Positions 9,058 through 16,769 of a DNA stretch of 64,000 bases are shown here, piece after piece. The translations under genes and the position numbers were made by a program. Position 1 is the first letter of the stretch. The number at the start of each line of letters is the position of its first letter. The DNA lies in NCBI GenBank assembly GCA_052084925.1, contig JBQDEV010000009.1, positions 1 to 64,000 on the forward strand, in the 5' to 3' direction. The notes beneath the pieces are model-generated. The model was not told the DNA's origin. It ran no database searches and saw only the letters and a program-made list of their open reading frames with translations. The DNA is from CmP2 sp052084925. GTDB lineage: Bacteria > Actinomycetota > Actinomycetes > Actinomycetales > Micrococcaceae.

Positions 9058-9600
9058 TCAAGACTGGAGCCCTTCTTTGACTTGTTGCCAATCCTTCGTG
9101 GTCAGAAGACCTTGTTGACGAGCCTCCTTGGCTGCATCCAGGAGGCGGCCATTCTCAATGCGACCACGACATTCGAGAAGGGCATCTGCTACTGGCTGCG
9201 AGACTAGTCCCTCGTAAATTGTCGTTGGTCCGCCTTCTCGCGTATGGGCCAGATCGATATGGGTTGGAAGCGTCGGCCGCGCGCGGCGCGGAATGGCAAC
9301 TTTGATCTGGCGGGGGTTGACATCCGCAAGCGAGAAGAGGGCCAGCACTGATTCCCCGTACAAATACGCGCCTTCCCCGACACGCAGGAGAGCCTCTGCC
9401 AGCTGATCATGTGGCGTCGGCGGAACGTCCGGCACGCGGTAAAGCCCGTAAGCAATGTGCTTCAGGCCGCCTCGTGCGGCGAGTTTAGGCAGTTCAACGG
9501 ACGGCACTCCTGCATCGGCTGCGTCTTTGGTGGTGACATACCCGTATTGATTGAGTGCGATCTCGCGCACGATGTCCCGATATTTCTGACCTTTAGGCAT
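9058..9600 (-). CDS. orphan AbiEi-like antitoxin/transcriptional regulator
   Basis: A 180-residue protein from ATG at 9600. The N-terminus (about residues 1-60) has the winged-helix layout of AbiEi antitoxins: YRDIVREIALNQYGYVTTKDAADAGV, then LPKLAARGGLKHIAYGLYRV. A C-terminal domain follows with YGESVLALFSLADVNP, as in the AbiEi family of type IV toxin-antitoxin systems. Those antitoxins normally bind an inverted repeat in their own promoter and counter the nucleotidyltransferase toxin AbiEii. No AbiEii gene is present on either side. The open frame upstream of 9600 is not used here because a palindromic promoter abuts this ATG. The GC content is lower than that of the neighbours, consistent with transfer. 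Confidence 0.8.
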   Translation of the reverse strand: MPKGQKYRDIVREIALNQYGYVTTKDAADAGVPSVELPKLAARGGLKHIAYGLYRVPDVPPTPHDQLAEALLRVGEGAYLYGESVLALFSLADVNPRQIKVAIPRRARPTLPTHIDLAHTREGGPTTIYEGLVSQPVADALLECRGRIENGRLLDAAKEARQQGLLTTKDWQQVKEGLQS

Positions 9601-9634
9601 GTCACAACTATACTGAAAGCGGTAGTGTTGTGAC
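9601..9634 (-). promoter_or_regulatory. palindromic operator and leaderless promoter of the AbiEi-like gene
   Basis: GTCACAAC (9601-9608) and GTTGTGAC (9627-9634) are perfect 8-bp inverted arms 18 bp apart. On the minus strand a TATAGT -10 box lies inside the dyad and ends 7 nt before the ATG at 9600, so transcription should begin at or next to the start codon. The proximal arm sits between the -10 and the ATG. This fits autorepression by the encoded winged-helix protein (inference). Confidence 0.65.
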
Positions 9635-9718
9635 GATGTTTCGGATTCTCTGTTTGGGGAATCGCGGTACTTCTGTTGGGCAGATCGCGGTGGGCGCCCT
9701 GACCCAGAATGGGACAGG

Positions 9719-9747
9719 CCCGGCACCTCGGAAACCGAGGTGCCGGG
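9719..9747 (-). terminator. terminator hairpin after the LamG/phosphoesterase gene
   Basis: CCCGGCACCTCGG (9719-9731) pairs perfectly with CCGAGGTGCCGGG (9735-9747) around an AAA loop. It lies 19 bp past the stop of the large minus-strand gene. No long T-tract is present, as is common for actinobacterial terminators. Confidence 0.75.
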
Positions 9748-9766
9748 TCTGTGGCGTCGTTAGCGA

Positions 9767-12700
9767 TCAGTTGCGATGCGTGCCAGTGAAGTGTCGTCCC
9801 GCCGGACCGCGCTGGCCGCGGATCCAGGCGGCGGTACCCAGGCCGACAAGCAGCAGCCCTCCGAGGGCCCAGGGGAGGAACTGGTCGGCACCGGTGCGAG
9901 CGAGCAGACCCTGCTTCTCACCGGTCCCGGCCCCGGATGCCTCTGCCGCGCCGCCGTCCATCACGGGTTGAGCGGCGCTGCCCGTGCCAGTCCCCGCGTC
10001 ACCGGCGCCGCCGGCCTCGGAGTCAGCATCGTCCGAGGTTTCGCCCGCGCCGCCGTTGCCTGAGGTTTCCTCCTCTGAGTTCTCCTCAGCGCCGCCGCCG
10101 CCGCCCTCGCCGGAATCGCCGTCAGAACCGCCGTCGGAACCGCCGTTGTCTCCGTCCCCGGAGCCGTTCGAGGATTCCTCGGTCACCGTTACCACGGTGG
10201 AGGCGATGGCCTGGTTCCCGTTGGTGTCCTGCACCGTGTAGGTCAGCGCGTAGCTGCCTGGCTCGGAGGTATCGACGGCACCGATCACTTCGACCTCGGC
10301 GGTGAGGTCACCGTCGGTGTCATCGGTGGCGGAGACTCCCGCCAGCGGGTCGAAGCTCTCGCCGACGCTGACCTCGGTGCGCTCGGGCACGGTGAGTTCA
10401 GGCGCGGTGACATCGGTTCCCGCTGCGGTGGCCGTGAACACCGACATCTGGGTGATCGAGCCCGGGGTGAGGTTCTCCCCGGTCTCGGCGTCGCGGCTTT
10501 CTGCGTACCAGGCGTAGGTCTCACCCTCGGTGAGTCCGGACCACTCTACGGAGGCCGGCCAGCCCGACTCGGCTGTATCCTCGCCGATCACCTCGTCGGT
10601 AGGGGTGGTGACCATGACCTCCTCGGTGGTGAAGCTGGTCTTGCGGGTCTCCAGCTGGACCGGCAGGCGGGTGTCGTCTTCGGTGCCGTTGTAGCGCTCG
10701 CGGTCGTCATACTCAGTAGCACCGAAGTTCTCCAGCAGTGGCGAGTAGGTGTCCACCGCCATCTCGCCGCGATCCACGTCGAACTGCAGCAGGCGGAAGA
10801 AGCTGGAGCCGAACTGCAGCATCTCCTCCTCGGAGCGGCCGTCGACGCCGGTGAGGCCGAGCTCCTCGGCGCTGACCGTGTAGAACTGGTAGTCGGCCAG
10901 CAGCTCGACGATGTTGTTGTTCTCGGTGCCCACATCCTTGCGCACCTCGATGTCCACACCGTGCTCGTGCCCGGAGAGCACCAGGAAGACGTTGGGGTTC
11001 TTCTTCAGCACACCCTCGTCGATGTTGATGCCGTCGTGGGAGAAGGTGGCGCCGCGGCCGTCCGGGTTCTCGCTGGGCTTGCGGTGGGCGTGGGTGAGCA
11101 GGATGGCGTTGCGATCGGAGTACTGCTTCAGCACCTCGTCGGCCCAGTCAATCTCCTCGTCGGTGACGTCATAGCCCAAGTGCAGGGCGATGAAGTCCAT
11201 GCCGCTCTCGGTGAACAGGTCGTAGTGGTTCTGGTTGTCGCCCTCGGCGTAGGGAGTGTAGGAGGCCTGAGCGTCCTGCCAGCCCTGAGTCTGCTCCAGG
11301 GCCTCGTAGCGCTCGGGGCCGAAATAGTCGTTGTACAGGCTGTCGGCGCCGATGTCGGCACCGGAGCGGTTGTCATGGTTGCCGGGCAGCACCCCGTTGA
11401 CGATCTCGGCGTCGTCGAGGATCTTCTGCGCCTCGGAGACGAACTCGAACTCCTCGATGGCGATCTCGCGGTAGGCGTCCTCGTCGTCGCGGGGCGTGCC
11501 GGTGTGCCAGTTCTCGATGATGTCGCCGGTGTGACCGACGTAGGCGATCTTGCGCTCCTCGGCGTTATCGACGATCCAGTCCATCACGTCGGTGTAGCTC
11601 TGCGCCCACACCGACTTCTGCTCCTCGGAGTAGGCATCCTCGGCCGCACCCTCGGCGAGGTACTGGGAGTCGGTGAAGTGCGCCAGGGAGAAGTCGTAGT
11701 CGTTCGGGTTCTCGAAGCCGTCGCGGACCTCGTTGTCCAGGTCATCGGCGAAGGGATCCTCTCCGGTGACCAGCACCCGGACGGTGTTGTTGTCTTCGCC
11801 GCCGCGGTGGTCGTCGGTGATCTCGGCCGTCAGGGTGAGCTCATCGCCGTCGATGCCGCGACCGCCGGTGAGCTTCTCCCAGGATTCGGTGGCGGTGTTC
11901 CACACCAGCAGGTTGACCTGGCGGGACGGGTCCACGGTGCCGGACCAGCGCACGGCCTGGCCTGCTGCATCGTCGTCGGACTCGACCTGCACCTCCACGT
12001 CGAAGCGCTGGAAGGCGATGCTGCCGGGGGCGGCGGAGAGGCTCTGGCCGGCGCCGTCGAGCTCTTCGGCCTCGGTGTAGTCGAACTCCAGGGTCTCCGG
12101 GGTGGAGCCGAGGAGGCCTTGGAAACCGGTCTCGGCGAGATCGGCCTGGCCCTCGTAGAAGGTGGAGGTCACCGGGCCGCCGTCGGGATTGTCGGCCCGG
12201 GCGGAGAGGGTAACGGAGCCGGACTCCTGGCCGGTGTCGGTGCCGCCGGCCACCGGGATGGAGGAAGAGGTGAACGGGATCTCCTGGCGCACGGGGGTGC
12301 CGAAGACGGTGGCGCCCTCGACCAGGATGGTGTGCTCGCCCTCGGTGAGCCCGGGGCCGATGGTGTCGCCGGGCTCGATCTCCTCGCCGTCGAGCGTGTA
12401 GGTGAGGTCGCGGCCGAGCAGGGCGGCGTTGTCCCACTCGATCTCGAAGGTGGTCTCCTCGCTCAGGTGCGACTCCGCGGCGGGAGTGCTGGAGGCCAGG
12501 CTGTAGCTCTGGTCCCGGTCCTCGCCGAGGGCCTCGGCGCTGCGGGCCGCGATCTGTGCCGGGGTGAGGGGCTGGGAATACAGGGCGGAGTGGGCGATGG
12601 TGGAGGTCGAGTGGAACTGGGAGGACCCGTTGGAGGCGTCGGCGCCGAGCACCATGTTGTGGGCGGCGGGGTTGGGCGGCCAGGTGATGGTGGAGTCGCC

Positions 12701-13909
12701 CGTGGGGGTCTCGGCGACCAACTGGCCGTCCAGGTAGAGCTTCACCGTCTGGGAGGGGCCGTCGTAGACGCCCACCGCGTGATACCAACGGTTGGGGTCG
12801 ATCTCGACACCGGCGTTGTGATAGCTGCCGGTGTTCACCGCGAAGGTGAGCTGGTTGCCGTACATGGTCATGGAGAACCCGCCGGCCTCCTTGTTGGCGC
12901 ACATGTTGGTCTCGCCGGACTCCGGCAGCGGCCCGTCGTAGCGGAAGGTGCACTCCAGGGTCATGGAGTCGCCGAGCGCTTCGTAAGAGTCGCCGAGGGG
13001 GTAGAGCAGGGCGTCGTCGCCGTCGAAGGTCATGGCCGGGCGCAGCAGGCCGGCGTTCTCGTTGCCGGTGGGCTCGCCGTGCACGGTGACCTCGCGGTTC
13101 GCGGCGCGGTCGGTGAACTCGCCAGCGGAGAAGTCGACATCGAACACATCGGGTTCGGGAACCTCGGGTGTGGCCGTGAAGTCCTGGTGCAAGCTGCCGA
13201 TGTTCTCGGCGGAGAGGGGCTCGCTAAACAGGCGGGCGCTACCCAAGGTGGCGTGGGCGTGCTGGCCGGGAGCGCCCTTGCCGCTGTCGGCGCCGAGGAC
13301 GAAATGATGAGCGGTGGAATCGGCCGGGACGGTCATCGGGCCGCCGGCGGTGTTTTCGCTGACGAGCTCACCATCGAGGTAGAGCCGAATGTTCTCGCCG
13401 TCGTAGACGCCCACCGCGTGGTACCAGCGGTCCGGATCGATATCGGCCCAGGCGAAGGTGTAGCCGCCCTCAGCGTGGATCATGAAGGCGGCGCGGGAGT
13501 CCTGAACCACCATGGCGAAGCCGCCGGCCTCCTTGTTGCCACAGAGGGTGTCTTCTCCGGTGGTGCCCTCGGCGCTGAGTTTGAAGTTGCACTCCACGGC
13601 GAAGCCATCGGTGAGCTGGTCGTAGTCCTCGGAGGTGAGGGGGTAGGAGTAGGCGTCGGTGGAGCCGTCGAAGCTGGCGACGGTGCGGCCCAACTGCGGG
13701 TCCACAGCGAGCGAGGGCTCACCGGAGGCGGAGAGGTCCTTGCCCTGGGCGGTGTCCTCGGCGGAGCCCTGATTGAAGTCCACCTCGACGAGATCGGCGA
13801 TCGGAGTGGTGGGCGCGGTGGGTGCCGCGGTGGCGGGCAGAGTGGTGCTCAAGGTGGCCACACCGACGGATAAGGCCAGGACGGCCTGGGGCAAACGGTT
13901 GCGAGACAA
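9767..13909 (-). CDS. LAxTG-anchored LamG / calcineurin-like phosphoesterase surface protein
   Basis: A 1380-residue cell-wall protein. A signal peptide covers residues 1-28 (cleavage after ATA). Two LamG/concanavalin-like repeats (about 40-250 and 255-460) share YHAVGVYDG and LYLDGELV-type strands. An Ig-like segment (about 465-550) and a beta-rich spacer follow. The metallophosphoesterase domain (about 735-1045) has HFTDSQ, GHTGDIIE (Asp796), GNHD (843-846), a later LTHAH and GHEHG (980-984), i.e. the five metal-binding motifs, the first being variant. Then come an interdomain region, an Ig-like bacterial domain (about 1180-1250), a Ser/Gly/Glu linker, and LARTG (1336-1340) with a membrane helix and basic tail. 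LAxTG is the class E sortase signal. The start is TTG at 13909, supported by AGGAGG 8-9 nt upstream. Probably an extracellular phosphatase or nucleotidase; substrate unknown. Confidence 0.88.
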   Translation of the reverse strand: MSRNRLPQAVLALSVGVATLSTTLPATAAPTAPTTPIADLVEVDFNQGSAEDTAQGKDLSASGEPSLAVDPQLGRTVASFDGSTDAYSYPLTSEDYDQLTDGFAVECNFKLSAEGTTGEDTLCGNKEAGGFAMVVQDSRAAFMIHAEGGYTFAWADIDPDRWYHAVGVYDGENIRLYLDGELVSENTAGGPMTVPADSTAHHFVLGADSGKGAPGQHAHATLGSARLFSEPLSAENIGSLHQDFTATPEVPEPDVFDVDFSAGEFTDRAANREVTVHGEPTGNENAGLLRPAMTFDGDDALLYPLGDSYEALGDSMTLECTFRYDGPLPESGETNMCANKEAGGFSMTMYGNQLTFAVNTGSYHNAGVEIDPNRWYHAVGVYDGPSQTVKLYLDGQLVAETPTGDSTITWPPNPAAHNMVLGADASNGSSQFHSTSTIAHSALYSQPLTPAQIAARSAEALGEDRDQSYSLASSTPAAESHLSEETTFEIEWDNAALLGRDLTYTLDGEEIEPGDTIGPGLTEGEHTILVEGATVFGTPVRQEIPFTSSSIPVAGGTDTGQESGSVTLSARADNPDGGPVTSTFYEGQADLAETGFQGLLGSTPETLEFDYTEAEELDGAGQSLSAAPGSIAFQRFDVEVQVESDDDAAGQAVRWSGTVDPSRQVNLLVWNTATESWEKLTGGRGIDGDELTLTAEITDDHRGGEDNNTVRVLVTGEDPFADDLDNEVRDGFENPNDYDFSLAHFTDSQYLAEGAAEDAYSEEQKSVWAQSYTDVMDWIVDNAEERKIAYVGHTGDIIENWHTGTPRDDEDAYREIAIEEFEFVSEAQKILDDAEIVNGVLPGNHDNRSGADIGADSLYNDYFGPERYEALEQTQGWQDAQASYTPYAEGDNQNHYDLFTESGMDFIALHLGYDVTDEEIDWADEVLKQYSDRNAILLTHAHRKPSENPDGRGATFSHDGINIDEGVLKKNPNVFLVLSGHEHGVDIEVRKDVGTENNNIVELLADYQFYTVSAEELGLTGVDGRSEEEMLQFGSSFFRLLQFDVDRGEMAVDTYSPLLENFGATEYDDRERYNGTEDDTRLPVQLETRKTSFTTEEVMVTTPTDEVIGEDTAESGWPASVEWSGLTEGETYAWYAESRDAETGENLTPGSITQMSVFTATAAGTDVTAPELTVPERTEVSVGESFDPLAGVSATDDTDGDLTAEVEVIGAVDTSEPGSYALTYTVQDTNGNQAIASTVVTVTEESSNGSGDGDNGGSDGGSDGDSGEGGGGGAEENSEEETSGNGGAGETSDDADSEAGGAGDAGTGTGSAAQPVMDGGAAEASGAGTGEKQGLLARTGADQFLPWALGGLLLVGLGTAAWIRGQRGPAGRHFTGTHRN

Positions 13910-14250
13910 GATTCTCTCCTCCTGGAGCGACTGAGTTCACTGGAGTGTCGAAGGTGCGCGAGCGCGCAACGACCAGGAAACAGTCGACCAGACCTGAGCG
14001 AAAACTGAATCAACGCAGGTCAAAGCCTGGTTGTCCGTGAAGTGGAGAGAACGTTAAGTGCTCCTCAACGCCGGGCTAAGCCGGATTTTGCAGTGGGGCT
14101 AGGCCGGATCTTGCAGGACCTCTTTGCAGCGTACGGCGGTGTCGCCTCGTGACCAGAAGGTCGCCCTGCCTGTTCGCGGTGGAACTCTCGAAACTGTGAC
14201 ACCGCGAAGCCGATCCTGTCGTGACTTGGGCTCTGTGCAGTCCGCCGTGG
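13910..14250. other. 341-bp intergenic region upstream of the surface phosphoesterase
   Basis: No gene is supported here. The part nearest 13909 is the SD and leader of the minus-strand surface protein. The pair of direct repeats at 14073-14116 is the only clear structure. The remainder shows nothing I can name. Confidence 0.6.
14073..14116. repeat. two imperfect 21-bp direct repeats
   Basis: Copies at 14073-14093 and 14096-14116 share the core GGGCTA[A/G]GCCGGAT[T/C]TTGCAG, 19 of 21 positions identical, with a 23-bp period (about two helical turns). They lie 160-210 bp upstream of the surface phosphoesterase start and could be a tandem activator site. Confidence 0.55.
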
Positions 14251-15909
14251 TCAGCTGATCACGCGGTTGACGATCTGCTGGGCTTCGTCTTGAACCAGGG
14301 TGAGGTGCTCGGTGCCGTGGAACGATTCCGCGTAGATTTTGTACACGTCTTCGGTGCCGGAGGGGCGGGCGGCGAACCAGGCGTGCTCGGTGACGACCTT
14401 TAGCCCGCCGATGGCCGCCCCGTTGCCGGGAGCCTCGGTGAGTTTGGCGAGAATCGGTTCCCCGGCCAGGATGTCCGCGGTGACGTCGTCGGGAGACAGG
14501 TTTTTCAGCTTTGCCTTCTGCTCCGGGGTGGCCACGGCGTCGAGCCGGGCGTAGACCGGGCTGCCGTAGCGCTGGGTGAGTTCGCCGTAGTACTGGGAAG
14601 GGGAGCGGTTCGTGACCGCTTGAATCTCCGCGGCCAGCAGGCAGAGTAGCAGCCCGTCCTTGTCGGTGGACCAGGGGGAGCCGTCGAAGCAGACGAAGGA
14701 AGCACCCGCCGATTCCTCACCCCCGAACACTCCGGTGCCGAAAAGTAGCCCGGGCACGAACCACTTGAATCCGACGGGGACCTCGGTGAGCTCTCGGCCC
14801 AGGCCCTCGGCGACGCGGTCGATCATCGAGGAGGAGACCAGAGTCTTGCCGACGGAGGCCTCGGCGGGCCACTGGTCACGGTGACGGTAGAGGTAGTCGA
14901 TGGCCACGGCGAGGAAGTGATTCGGGTTCATCAACCCGCCGTCGGGGGTGACGATGCCGTGCCGGTCGGCGTCGGCGTCGTTACCGGTGGCGAGGTGGAA
15001 CTCGGTGTCGCCGCGCAGGCGCTCGATGAGGGAGGCCATCGCGAAGGGGGAGGAACAGTCCATGCGGATCTTGCCGTCCCAGTCCAGGGTCATGAACGAC
15101 CAGCGCGGGTCGACCTCGGGGTTCACCACGGTGAGGTCGAGGCCGTGGACGCGGGCGATCTCGCCCCAGTAGTCCACGGACGCCCCACCCATGGGATCGG
15201 CGGCGATGCGGACCCCGGCCTCGCGGATCGCGGCCAGATCAATGACGGCGGGCAGGTCCTCCACGTAGCGAGCGCGAAAATCGTAGCGACCCAGCTGCGG
15301 GTGGTCGGTGACGTCGTCGGGAGCCAGGCGCTGCACGCCGTCGAGCCCGGTGGCGAGCAGCTCGTTGGCTCGAGCGGCGATCCAGCCGGTGGCATCGGAA
15401 TCGGCGGGCCCGCCGTGGGGAGGGTTGTACTTGAAGCCGCCGTCAGCGGGTGGATTATGGGAGGGGGTGATGACCAGCCCGTCAGCCTGCGGGCCCTCGG
15501 GTTGTGCTGCGTTGTGGTGCAAGATGGCGTGCGAGACGGCGGGGGTGGGGGTGAAGCCGTCGCGGGAGTCGATCAGCACCTCGACCTGGTTCGCGAGCAG
15601 CACCTGAACGGCGGTGTCTTGGGCGGGACCGGAGAGCAGGTGGGTGTCCTTGCCGATGAGGATCGGCCCGGTGATGCCCTGGCCGTGGCGGTACTCGACG
15701 ATCGCCTGGGAGATGGCAGCGATGTGGTCGTCGTTGAACGAGGTCTTCAGGGAGGAGCCGCGGTGACCGGAGGTGCCGAAAACGACCTGTTGGGTGGGGT
15801 CGGATGGATCCGGATGGTTCTCGAAGTACGCCGCGTGCAGGGCGTCGGTGTCGATGAGGTCTTCGGGCAGGGCGCGTGTTCCGGCGCGGTCAGCAGCAGT
15901 GTTTCCCAT
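14251..15909 (-). CDS. pgm: phosphoglucomutase (alpha-D-glucose phosphate-specific)
   Basis: Interconverts glucose 1-phosphate and glucose 6-phosphate, feeding UDP-glucose and hence the ugd pathway at the start of the window. The 552-residue length fits the Pgm family. The N-terminal FGTSGHRG substrate-positioning motif, catalytic phosphoserine loop TPSHNP (Ser150), metal loop ATGNDADADRHG, sugar-binding GGEESAG and C-terminal phosphate-binding ARPSGTEDVYKIYAESF are all present and in order. On the minus strand a GATAAT box lies about 6 nt before the ATG, suggesting leaderless initiation. The plus-strand gene at 15945 starts 35 bp away in the opposite direction. Confidence 0.96.
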   Translation of the reverse strand: MGNTAADRAGTRALPEDLIDTDALHAAYFENHPDPSDPTQQVVFGTSGHRGSSLKTSFNDDHIAAISQAIVEYRHGQGITGPILIGKDTHLLSGPAQDTAVQVLLANQVEVLIDSRDGFTPTPAVSHAILHHNAAQPEGPQADGLVITPSHNPPADGGFKYNPPHGGPADSDATGWIAARANELLATGLDGVQRLAPDDVTDHPQLGRYDFRARYVEDLPAVIDLAAIREAGVRIAADPMGGASVDYWGEIARVHGLDLTVVNPEVDPRWSFMTLDWDGKIRMDCSSPFAMASLIERLRGDTEFHLATGNDADADRHGIVTPDGGLMNPNHFLAVAIDYLYRHRDQWPAEASVGKTLVSSSMIDRVAEGLGRELTEVPVGFKWFVPGLLFGTGVFGGEESAGASFVCFDGSPWSTDKDGLLLCLLAAEIQAVTNRSPSQYYGELTQRYGSPVYARLDAVATPEQKAKLKNLSPDDVTADILAGEPILAKLTEAPGNGAAIGGLKVVTEHAWFAARPSGTEDVYKIYAESFHGTEHLTLVQDEAQQIVNRVIS

Positions 15910-15944
15910 GCGGATATTATCGGCTCCGGCGTAGGGTGAAAGCT

Positions 15945-16370
15945 ATGGATCGGGAACGCCCAGGGTGGTATCAGAGCTCCGAGGAGCCGGACAGCGATGC
16001 GCGCGCCGGACAGACGCCGGAGGCGCACGGGGAGCGCGACAAGGGTGAGGACTCGCAGCGGCGGGAGCCGAGCTGGCGGCGGCGAGACAAGTACGACCCG
16101 TTCGAGCGGCTGCGTCGTCGTCGTGCCCAGGCCGAAGCCGAACGCGCGGAGCGGGCAGAGCAAGCTGAACGAGCAGAACGAGTAGAACGAGCCGAGCGAG
16201 CAGAAGCGCAGCGGCGCTCGCCGTCCGGGTCGGCGCCGGCGGGGAACCCGTTCGCGGATCAGCCGCTGGCCGGGCCCTGGGGTGATGGATCCGCGCAGGA
16301 GACCATCGCCGGGGATTACCCAGTGATCGCCAATGACCCGGACAAGAACGACGAGGCCGGCGAGAAGTAG
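15945..16370 (+). CDS. charged, low-complexity cytosolic protein of unknown function
   Basis: A 141-residue protein from ATG at 15945, with TAGGGT 7 nt upstream (leaderless pattern). The middle is a run of R-A-E/E-R-A-E repeats (about residues 55-90) predicted to form a single charged helix or coiled coil, encoded by degenerate 9-12-bp DNA repeats. The N- and C-terminal parts are polar and acidic, with no membrane segment. No domain recognised. The frame extends upstream to 15876, but that part overlaps the pgm start. High third-position GC supports it as a real gene. Confidence 0.6.
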   Translation: MDRERPGWYQSSEEPDSDARAGQTPEAHGERDKGEDSQRREPSWRRRDKYDPFERLRRRRAQAEAERAERAEQAERAERVERAERAEAQRRSPSGSAPAGNPFADQPLAGPWGDGSAQETIAGDYPVIANDPDKNDEAGEK

Positions 16371-16541
16371 CGCAAGTCCATGGCGGGCTGAGATGAGCAC
16401 ATGCTCAGCAACATGACCACCCGACCGATGGGTGCCGGTTGGCGTATCGAGCTGCTGTGGATATCTCTGCCGGACGCTCAGGAAGTTGTGCCAGAATGAA
16501 GACTCACAGCTCGACGTGCTTCTGATGAAAGGTGGCATCGG

Positions 16542-16745
16542 ATGACGAACCTCTTGCCCCTCCCGGACAGGCTCCAGCGTGGCCGCCGAGTGAGAGAGGA
16601 AGCGAGGCAGCGGCGAATTCGCGCGGCTCGTTCTGTGTTGCGCGTCGTTCCTACGGAGGAAGAGCTCCGTATCGACAGGGCACCGGGAAGCGCGTCGGGT
16701 GGAGCCCCCGAACCGCAGCCCCGTCAAAGCTCTCGAGAGCACTGA
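16542..16745 (+). CDS. small basic protein upstream of the SIR2 gene
   Basis: A 67-residue Arg/Glu-rich product. The ATG is preceded by AAAGGTGG at 6-nt spacing, a good ribosome binding site. It ends 24 bp before the SIR2-domain gene, which itself has only a poor SD, so translation may be coupled. The sequence (RGRRVREEARQRRIRAAR, then a proline/serine-rich tail) looks helical and nucleic-acid-binding-like, but no family is recognised. It may be an accessory protein of the SIR2 system or a leader ORF. Confidence 0.45.
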   Translation: MTNLLPLPDRLQRGRRVREEARQRRIRAARSVLRVVPTEEELRIDRAPGSASGGAPEPQPRQSSREH

Positions 16746-16769
16746 TCGCCAACTCCAACTGACAGTCGA

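Noticed and set aside
10961..13873. A 970-codon open frame on the plus strand antisense to the surface phosphoesterase
   Set aside because: It is a mirror of the strongly GC3-biased real gene. Its product is a Val/Gly/Leu-rich sequence with no domain, no SD and no signal peptide, whereas the minus-strand gene has clear domains and an SD.
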